Source of the DNA: Agromyces hippuratus
GTDB lineage: Bacteria > Actinomycetota > Actinomycetes > Actinomycetales > Microbacteriaceae
DNA length: 64,000 nucleotides
Assembly: GCF_013410355.1 (NCBI RefSeq)
Contig: NZ_JACCFI010000001.1
Location: 2,170,001-2,234,000, forward strand
Reading direction: 5' to 3'
Part shown: in pieces, positions 59,252 through 64,000 of the stretch
Position numbering within the stretch: position 1 is the first letter of the stretch
How the letters are laid out: each line of letters begins with the position of its first letter
Translations under genes and position numbers: made by a program
Notes under the pieces: model-generated
The model's input: only the letters and a program-made list of their open reading frames with translations
Told to the model about the DNA's origin: nothing
The model's database searches: none

Positions 59252-60066
59252 CAGGTGCCTCCGTATCGCTCGGTGCGGATCGATCGTGCGTCGTGGCCGA
59301 GCTCGACGAGCCAGTCGGCGACGCGCTCGACGAAGCCCGTCGAGCCGCAGACGAAGACGCGCGGCCGCTCGGCCGCCGGGATCACGGCCGACTCGAGCAC
59401 CTCGCGCGTGATGCGCGCGGGCGGCGTCCGCCACCCGTCGGGCGCACGGCGCGTGTAGACGAGGTCGAGCTGCAGCGGAGCGGATGCCTCGGCGAGGCGC
59501 CGCAGCTCGTCGGCGAAGTAGACGTCGTCGGGGCTCCGCACCGAGTAGAGCAGTCGGAACCGCGTCGGGTCCTGGGCGACACCGTGCGCCTCGGCCATGG
59601 CGTAGAGCGGCACGACGCCCGAACCGCCGGCGATGAGCTGCACGGGCCGGGCATCGACGGCCGCGGCGGCGTGCGCGGCATCCGGCGCCCACACGAAGAA
59701 CGCGCCGAGCGGCCCGTGCACCTCGAGCATGTCGCCGGCGCGCACGTCGTCGACGAGGTACGGCGAGACCTCGCCATCGGGCAGCCTGTCGACGGCGAGG
59801 GTCACCCGCGTGCCCGCGCCCGACGACGCGATCGAGTACGAGCGGGTCGCGGTGTAGCCGTCGGGGGCCGTGAGCCGCACATCGAGGTGCTGGCCGGCGG
59901 CGTTGCCGGGCCATCCGTCGACCTCGAGCTCGATGCGCGAGGCGTTCGGCGTCTCGCGACGCGTCGATGCCACGGTCGCGACGTGCCAGCCCGATCGGGG
60001 CACCGCGGGCACCGCGGCAGCCGACGCAGCGGCCGGCGACGTCGTCTGCGCGGTGGCCTCGCTCAC
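59251..60066 (-). CDS. FAD/NAD(P)-binding oxidoreductase (ferredoxin-NADP reductase-like)
   Basis: A 271-residue flavin reductase. The FAD site is RSYSIASSGAG with GQHLDVRL ahead; the NAD(P) site is VQLIAGGSGVVPLYAM, and RVFVCGSTGFVERV near the end. It has no iron-sulfur domain. It should shuttle electrons between NAD(P)H and the adjacent molybdoenzyme. The GTG start at 60066 overlaps the stop of the sulfite-oxidase-like gene (GTGA); the gene is followed immediately by the DUF6510 zinc-ribbon gene. Confidence 0.9.
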   Translation of the reverse strand: MSEATAQTTSPAAASAAAVPAVPRSGWHVATVASTRRETPNASRIELEVDGWPGNAAGQHLDVRLTAPDGYTATRSYSIASSGAGTRVTLAVDRLPDGEVSPYLVDDVRAGDMLEVHGPLGAFFVWAPDAAHAAAAVDARPVQLIAGGSGVVPLYAMAEAHGVAQDPTRFRLLYSVRSPDDVYFADELRRLAEASAPLQLDLVYTRRAPDGWRTPPARITREVLESAVIPAAERPRVFVCGSTGFVERVADWLVELGHDARSIRTERYGGT

Positions 60067-60653
60067 CAGTAGCGCTCCTCCGTCCACGGGTCGCCGTGCA
60101 GGTGGTAGCCGTTCTGCTCCCAGAATCCGGGCTCGTCCTGATCCATCATCACGAGGCCGCGCACCCACTTCGCGCTCTTCCAGAAGTAGAGGTGCGGCAC
60201 GAGCAGCCGCGCAGGGCCGCCGTGCTCGGGCTCGAGCGGCTCCCCGTCGAACTCGAACGCGACCCAGGCCTTGCCGTCGAGCAGCTCGTCGAGCGGCACG
60301 TTGGTCGTATAGCCGCCGTAGCTGTGCGCCATGACGTATTCCTGCTCGGTCTCGACGTGCTCGAACAGCGTGTCGAGCGAGACGCCGCGCCAGCTCGTGC
60401 CGAGCTTCGACCAGTGCGTGACGCAGTGGATGTCGGTGTCGACGTCGTCGATCGCGAGGGCGGTGAACTCGTCCCAGTTCCAGCGGTGCTCGCCAGACTC
60501 GGTGCGGATCGTGAACTCCCACTCGGCCGTGTCGACCTCGGGCGTGGGCCCGGCCGAGAGCACCGGGAAGTCGTGGACGAGGGTCTGGCCGGGTGGCAGT
60601 CGTTCGTCTCGCTCACGACTGCGCCCGCTGAACCCCCTGGTGATGAACGACAT
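60063..60653 (-). CDS. Sulfite-oxidase-like molybdopterin-dependent oxidoreductase
   Basis: A 196-residue molybdoenzyme of the sulfite oxidase fold (MsrP/YedY-like, shorter than eukaryotic sulfite oxidase). The Mo-ligand Cys is in TDIHCVTHWSKLGTSW; others are EYVMAHSYGGYTTNVPL, EHGGPARLLVPHLYFWKSAKWVRGLV, and the C-terminal HGDPWTEERYW. No signal peptide is visible, so it probably acts in the cytoplasm. Substrate unknown. The ATG at 60653 follows GGGAGG; the in-frame ATG seven codons earlier lacks a site. It forms an operon with the flavin reductase and DUF6510 protein. Confidence 0.92.
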   Translation of the reverse strand: MSFITRGFSGRSRERDERLPPGQTLVHDFPVLSAGPTPEVDTAEWEFTIRTESGEHRWNWDEFTALAIDDVDTDIHCVTHWSKLGTSWRGVSLDTLFEHVETEQEYVMAHSYGGYTTNVPLDELLDGKAWVAFEFDGEPLEPEHGGPARLLVPHLYFWKSAKWVRGLVMMDQDEPGFWEQNGYHLHGDPWTEERYW

Positions 60654-60701
60654 CTCGCTCCCTCCCGTTGGCATCGACCCTAGTGTTGCCGGGGGCTGCT
60701 G

Positions 60702-61229
60702 TCACCGGTTCCGATCGTGCGTGCGGTCGGGGGCGTCGAACGTCACCCCGATCGGCGGCGCGGCGACCTTGCCCGCGCTCGTCGCAGCACGCACGTCGGC
60801 CCACGATGCCGCGTCGAAGGTGAAGACGGCGATCGCCGCCGTCGACATCGCCTCGGCGGTCTTCGAGAAACGGGTCGCGAGCTCGGTCATCTCGGGATTG
60901 TGGCCGACGAGCATCGCGACCGCGAGCCGGTCGTCGAGCGAGCGGATGACCCGCAGCATCGTCTCGACGGACGCGGAGTAGAGCCGCTCGTCGGCGATGA
61001 TGCGGCGGGCGGGGGTGCCGAGCTCGCCCGCGACCAGTGCGGCCGTCGACCGTGCGCGCTCCGCGGTGCTCGTGATGATCACGTCGGGCTCGATGCCGCG
61101 TTCGACGAGTCGCCGGCCCATGCGCGGCGCATCCTGCCTGCCGAGATCGTTCAGCGGGCGATCGTGATCGGGGAGGCCTGGCGAGTCCCAGCTCGACTTC
61201 GCATGGCGCATGAGCACGAGGGTCTTCAC
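60702..61229 (-). CDS. SixA-like histidine phosphatase, copy 1
   Basis: A 175-residue phosphatase of the SixA branch of the histidine phosphatase superfamily. Catalytic motif LVLMRHAKSSWDSPGLPDHD carries RHA with the phosphorylated-type His8; later ITSTAERARSTAAL, and MLVGHNPEMTELA with the second His. E. coli SixA dephosphorylates phosphohistidine on ArcB; here the target is unknown. The GTG at 61229 follows GAAGGAC. It is about 55-60 % identical (by eye) to a second copy 220 nt upstream, with a hutG 3' fragment between them. Confidence 0.88.
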   Translation of the reverse strand: MKTLVLMRHAKSSWDSPGLPDHDRPLNDLGRQDAPRMGRRLVERGIEPDVIITSTAERARSTAALVAGELGTPARRIIADERLYSASVETMLRVIRSLDDRLAVAMLVGHNPEMTELATRFSKTAEAMSTAAIAVFTFDAASWADVRAATSAGKVAAPPIGVTFDAPDRTHDRNR

Positions 61230-61261
61230 GGTGCGTCCTTCCGTCGGGTCGGTCACGCGCA

Positions 61262-61371
61262 CGCCCTGCTCAGCGCAGTGCTTGCCCGCGGCGACCTCCA
61301 GCACGCGGAGTGCCGCTCATCGTACGGTACGCCCGTCCGGCGCATCCGCGGAGGCATCGACCTCGGCGAGG
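61262..61371 (-). pseudogene. Remnant of the hutG 3' end between two sixA-like genes
   Basis: About 110 bp, roughly 90 % identical by eye to 61982-62092, the last codons of hutG plus its first downstream bases. Read on the minus strand it encodes VR-stop-AALRVLEVAAGKH, aligned to HutG's VRLAALCVLEVAAGIALR, with an in-frame TGA and the end altered. It marks a tandem duplication of hutG 3' end plus sixA with a period of about 715-720 bp. The remaining gap 61372-61450 holds nothing I recognise. Confidence 0.75.
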
Positions 61372-61450
61372 CCGATGGACGCCGAAATGCCGCCGTCCGA
61401 TCGCCCGGTGATCGTCAGTCGTCACGCACTCGTCACCGGCGGGCGCGCCG

Positions 61451-61942
61451 TCACCGGTCGCGAGCAGGAGCCTCGAACAGCACCGCGACCGGCGCGACCG
61501 CGCCGACCTCGGCCCAGTCCGCGACGTCGAATCGGAACTCGGCGACGGCGCAGGTCGGCATCTCGGCGATCTCATCCGAGAGCCGGGAGGCGAGCTCGCC
61601 GACCTCGGGGTTGTGGCCGACCAGCATGACGCCGGTCAACTCATCGTCGAGGGCCCGGATGATGTCGAGCAGACCCTCCGGGGAGGCACCGTAGAGACGG
61701 TCGTCCTCCAGGATCCGATCGGATCCGAGGTCGAGCGCCTGCGCGAGGATCGCCGCTGTCGAGCGGGCGCGCACCGCCGTGCTCGTCACGATCACGTCGG
61801 GAACGACGCCGCGCTCTCGCAGTCGCTCACCCGCCCTCGGCGCATCGCGCCGGCCCCGATGGTTCAATGGGCGCTCGTGGTCGGGAAGCGTTGGGTCGCC
61901 CCAGCTCGATTTGGCGTGCCGCACCAGCAGGACAGTCTTCAT
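61451..61942 (-). CDS. SixA-like histidine phosphatase, copy 2
   Basis: A 163-residue phosphatase with the same motifs as copy 1: VLLVRHAKSSWGDPTLPDHE, VTSTAVRARSTAAILAQ, and VMLVGHNPEVGELASRLS. It lies 47 nt after hutG on the same strand, with hutG's end in the same position relative to its start as the hutG remnant is to copy 1. Compared with copy 1 it lacks a ten-residue stretch near the C-terminus. Duplication of a gene of phosphohistidine regulation next to hut is of unknown meaning. Confidence 0.88.
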   Translation of the reverse strand: MKTVLLVRHAKSSWGDPTLPDHERPLNHRGRRDAPRAGERLRERGVVPDVIVTSTAVRARSTAAILAQALDLGSDRILEDDRLYGASPEGLLDIIRALDDELTGVMLVGHNPEVGELASRLSDEIAEMPTCAVAEFRFDVADWAEVGAVAPVAVLFEAPARDR

Positions 61943-61989
61943 GGTTCCGTTCCCGTGTTCATCGTGTGCGCCTCGATCGGGGCGCCCTG

Positions 61990-62922
61990 TCAGCGCAGTG
62001 CGATGCCCGCGGCGACCTCCAGCACGCAGAGTGCTGCCAGTCGTACGGTACGCCCGTCGGGCGCATCCGCGGTGGCATCGACCTCGGCGAGGTCGACCGA
62101 TTCCACTCGCTGGTCGGCTCCGGCCGCGCGTGCGGCCTGTCGCAGTTCGTACGCGGAGATGCCGCCCGGCACCGATGCGGGGCACCCGGGTGCCACCGCG
62201 CGGTCGCACACGTCGACGTCGAGATCGACGTGGATCGGGCCGCCGCCCGCGCCGGCGATCTCGAGCGCCTCGGCGAACACATCGCCCATGGGGCGGCGGT
62301 GCAGCTCGTCGCGGTGCACGACGGTGATGCCGGCGTCGCGGGCCCGGTCGGCGTATTCGCGGGAGTTCACGAAGTCGGCGATGCCGATCTGCACGATGCG
62401 TCGGCCGTCGAGGCCCGCCTCGAGCAGTCGCCGCACCGGCGAGCCGTTGCTCACGCCGTCGCGCAGGTCGTAGTGGGCGTCGAGCGTGATGAGCCCCGCC
62501 GTCGCGAGCCGCTCGCCCCAGGCGCCGAGCGCCACGGGCGAGGTCAACGAGTTGTCGCCGCCGAGCGCGACCACGGTGCCGGCCCGGGCCGACGCCGCGG
62601 CGACCGCCGCACGAACCCGCGCCTCGCCCTCGGGCCCGTCGGGCTCGCCGACATCGCCGGCGTCGGCGAACACGAGGTCGTCGAGCGAACGCGCGTCGCC
62701 GCGACGCTCGCGATCGGCCATGAGGGTCGGGTTGTAGCGGCGCAGCGCCGCGCGGATCGCCGCGGGCGTCGCGTGCGCGCCGGTCGGCGAGAGCGACGTG
62801 CTGAACGCCGGCACCCCGAGCAGCGCGAGATCGGCGCGCTCCCCTGCACCGAGCGCGTCGAGCGGCGGCCAGTCACCGGCCCGTGGCCAGAGCGGATCGT
62901 TCGGAAGCGCAGCGGTGCCCAT
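61990..62922 (-). CDS. hutG: HutG, formimidoylglutamase
   Basis: A 310-residue arginase/agmatinase-family enzyme that hydrolyses formiminoglutamate to glutamate and formamide, the last step of this four-enzyme route. Metal-ligand motifs: VALGGDNSLTSPV, LITLDAHYDLRDG, and HVDLDVDVCDRAVAPGCPA; the Arg/Ser in NGSPVRRLL is of HutG type. The start ATG at 62922 is 55 nt downstream of a hut operator-like dyad, with a hairpin in between. It lies 3 kb from hutI on the opposite strand, separated by redox and phosphatase genes. Confidence 0.92.
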   Translation of the reverse strand: MGTAALPNDPLWPRAGDWPPLDALGAGERADLALLGVPAFSTSLSPTGAHATPAAIRAALRRYNPTLMADRERRGDARSLDDLVFADAGDVGEPDGPEGEARVRAAVAAASARAGTVVALGGDNSLTSPVALGAWGERLATAGLITLDAHYDLRDGVSNGSPVRRLLEAGLDGRRIVQIGIADFVNSREYADRARDAGITVVHRDELHRRPMGDVFAEALEIAGAGGGPIHVDLDVDVCDRAVAPGCPASVPGGISAYELRQAARAAGADQRVESVDLAEVDATADAPDGRTVRLAALCVLEVAAGIALR

Positions 62923-62938
62923 GGTCAGACGCTAGCAA

Positions 62939-62970
62939 TGACGGATGCCGCGAGCCGAGGCATCCGCCAT
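62939..62970 (-). terminator. Hairpin between the acetyltransferase gene and hutG
   Basis: TGACGGATGCC, a nine-base loop GCGAGCCGA, then GGCATCCGCCA form an 11-bp stem with one mismatch. It could terminate the upstream acetyltransferase mRNA. It sits downstream (in hutG's direction) of the operator-like dyad C, so a hutG transcript starting near that dyad would include it in its leader. Confidence 0.6.
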
Positions 62971-62977
62971 CGCTCGT

Positions 62978-62993
62978 GTCTGCGATACCGGAC
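62978..62993. promoter_or_regulatory. Hut operator-like dyad C upstream of hutG
   Basis: GTCTGCGATACCGGAC, identical to the hutH site except for one base. Arms GTCTGC/GTCTGG and CCGGAC are less symmetric than dyad B. It lies 55 nt upstream of the hutG ATG and 3 nt beyond the acetyltransferase stop. Confidence 0.7.
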
Positions 62994-62996
62994 GAC

Positions 62997-63557
62997 TCAC
63001 GGTCGTTCGCTCGTACGCCAGGGTCGCGCATCGGTGCGGAGGAGGCTGTAGACCGCCACGTCGTGATTCGTTCCCGCGTTGAAGAACGCGCCGCGCGCGA
63101 CGCCCTCGTACGTGAACCCGCACTTCTCGGCGATGCGCCGGCTGGCACCGTTCTCGGGCACGATCACCAGCTGGATGCGGTGCTTCTTCTTGGTGCCGAA
63201 GAGGTGGTCGACGAGCAGCTGCACCGCCTCCGTCACGTAGCCGCGGCCGGCCTCGGCCGGGTCGTACAGCCGGTACGAGAGCTCGTACGCGTCCCAGTAG
63301 TCCACCGGGATGAAGAACTCGATGTGCCCGATGACGCGGGTGTCGCGATCGTCGTCGGCTCGGACGCGGATCAGGAGCGTGCCCTCGTCGCGCTCCCAGA
63401 ATCCGGTCGCGGCGAACCGCGCGGCGAGCACCGGCTCCGACACGACCGTGAGCGGGAAGTAGGCGCCGCGACTGCCGAGGTCGACCTGCGCCTCGTAGAA
63501 CGCAGGCAGGTCGGCATGCCGCACCGGGGCGAGCGTCACCAGTTCGCCGGTCAGCAT
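62997..63557 (-). CDS. GNAT-family N-acetyltransferase (RimJ/RimL-like)
   Basis: A 186-residue acetyltransferase: ELVTLAPVRHADLPAFYEAQ at the start, VIGHIEFFIPVDYWDAYELSYRLYDPAEAGRGYVTEAVQLLVDHLF with the acetyl-CoA binding loop, and RIAEKCGFTYEGVARGAFFNAG near the end. Such proteins acetylate ribosomal proteins or small molecules; substrate unknown. I use the ATG at 63557 preceded by GGAG rather than an in-frame ATG seven codons upstream. The gene ends 3 nt before dyad C of hutG. Confidence 0.9.
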   Translation of the reverse strand: MLTGELVTLAPVRHADLPAFYEAQVDLGSRGAYFPLTVVSEPVLAARFAATGFWERDEGTLLIRVRADDDRDTRVIGHIEFFIPVDYWDAYELSYRLYDPAEAGRGYVTEAVQLLVDHLFGTKKKHRIQLVIVPENGASRRIAEKCGFTYEGVARGAFFNAGTNHDVAVYSLLRTDARPWRTSERP

Positions 63558-63663
63558 GCCGCGACTCCGCGGAGGCACCTTCGCACCATGGGCGGCATGG
63601 TACTCGCCGCCGAGGCGGGCGTCACCTGGTCGGCGACCTCACCTGGCGGGCGAACGCACCGCC

Positions 63664-64000
63664 TCAGCCGCGGAGGGCCGCGAGCAGCTCGCGCTCGCGG
63701 TCGGCGGTGAGCCCGGCGCCGCGCTCGCGATCGAGCCCCTGACTGCGCTCCCACTCGAGGATCTCGCGCAGCAGCTGGTCGAACGGCCGCAGGCGCAGGC
63801 CCGCGGCGAGTGCGGCGGCGTTCGACCGGTCGAGGAAGGCGGTCCACTCGGGGTCGATGATCCACAACGGCAGCGACTCGGGGCCCGACCACTCGGCCAC
63901 CCCCTGCTCGGCGAGCCACTCCGGCGAGACGGCGACGACCTCGCCCTCGTGACCGGCGATCGCGCGCGAGCGCTCGAGCCAGTCGCCGAACGTGGTGCGC
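63664..64000 (-). CDS. Probable NAD-dependent epimerase/dehydratase, C-terminal part (5' end outside window)
   Basis: The frame is open to the right edge, so the start is missing. About 111 residues are visible, beginning RTTFGDWLERSRAIAG, then VVAVSPEWLAEQGVAEWSGP, PLWIIDPEWTAFLDRSNAAA and RLRPFDQLLREILEWERSQG, and ending LTADRERELLAALRG. This pattern matches the substrate-side C-terminus of actinobacterial NAD-dependent epimerase/reductase proteins as I remember them. The Rossmann core would lie outside the window. Gap 63558-63663 shows no gene. Confidence 0.7.
   Translation of the reverse strand, partial: RTTFGDWLERSRAIAGHEGEVVAVSPEWLAEQGVAEWSGPESLPLWIIDPEWTAFLDRSNAAALAAGLRLRPFDQLLREILEWERSQGLDRERGAGLTADRERELLAALRG

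Noticed and set aside
1..64000. Mobile element, prophage, tRNA, rRNA or CRISPR content
   Set aside because: I read both strands for transposases, integrases, cloverleaf-like sequences and repeat-spacer arrays and saw none that could be supported.

Overview
The window is a high-GC (roughly 70 % by eye), gene-dense piece of an actinobacterial chromosome. The GTG/TTG starts, four-base ATGA/GTGA gene overlaps, leaderless-looking promoters (TANNNT about 6 nt before ATG), frequent GGATGCC/GGCATCC words and gene content fit Microbacteriaceae, perhaps Agromyces or a relative. The genus is an inference. I see no transposase, phage gene, CRISPR array, rRNA or tRNA.

Layout. 1-4632: branched-chain amino-acid type ABC uptake operon (substrate-binding protein cut by the window edge, LivH, a LivM-LivG fusion, LivF), closed by a 15-bp-stem hairpin. 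4704-6445: a secreted SMP-30-like protein and an ankyrin lipoprotein. 6592-8441: a NarL-type two-component system. 8550-14901: a Mrp/Mnh cation/proton antiporter operon with MrpA and MrpB fused. 14950-15088: a 40-bp perfect palindrome and three tandem repeats. 15109-30876: a complete phenylacetate degradation region: paaABCDE-paaG on the minus strand, divergent paaI-paaK-paaR on the plus strand, then paaJ-paaF-paaH-paaZ on the minus strand, interrupted by a small membrane protein and a RecQ-type helicase. Two PaaR-like operators sit at the two main promoter regions. 30927-35574: a lipoprotein, a DEAD-box RNA helicase with a long Arg/Asp-rich decapeptide array, and a membrane-anchored collagen-like protein. 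35739-44199: acetyltransferase, esterase, YihY-like membrane protein, a second two-component system, an acyltransferase-3 membrane protein with an 11-codon upstream ORF, and an ABC exporter divergent from its ArsR-like regulator. 44225-51568: small membrane proteins, a YeiH-type transporter divergent from a LysR regulator, an orphan MinD/ParA-like ATPase with an unusual P-loop, ASCH, DUF1349, monooxygenase-membrane and DedA proteins. 51664-62922: the histidine utilisation region (IclR regulator, hutH, hutU, hutI, hutG), containing an M23 peptidase, a molybdoenzyme/flavin reductase/zinc-ribbon trio and a duplicated pair of SixA-like phosphatases. The right edge holds a GNAT acetyltransferase and the 3' end of a probable NAD-dependent epimerase.

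How the genes work together. Phenylacetate is activated by PaaK, epoxidised by PaaABCDE, isomerised by PaaG, ring-opened and oxidised by PaaZ, and beta-oxidised by PaaJ, PaaF and PaaH to acetyl-CoA and succinyl-CoA. PaaI salvages CoA and PaaR (TetR family) probably represses both operons. Histidine is converted to glutamate and formamide by HutH, HutU, HutI and HutG. A shared 16-bp inverted repeat upstream of hutH, hutU and hutG suggests one regulon, most likely run by the adjacent IclR protein.

Limits: all functions are read from the translated sequence and remembered family features. No database search was run.
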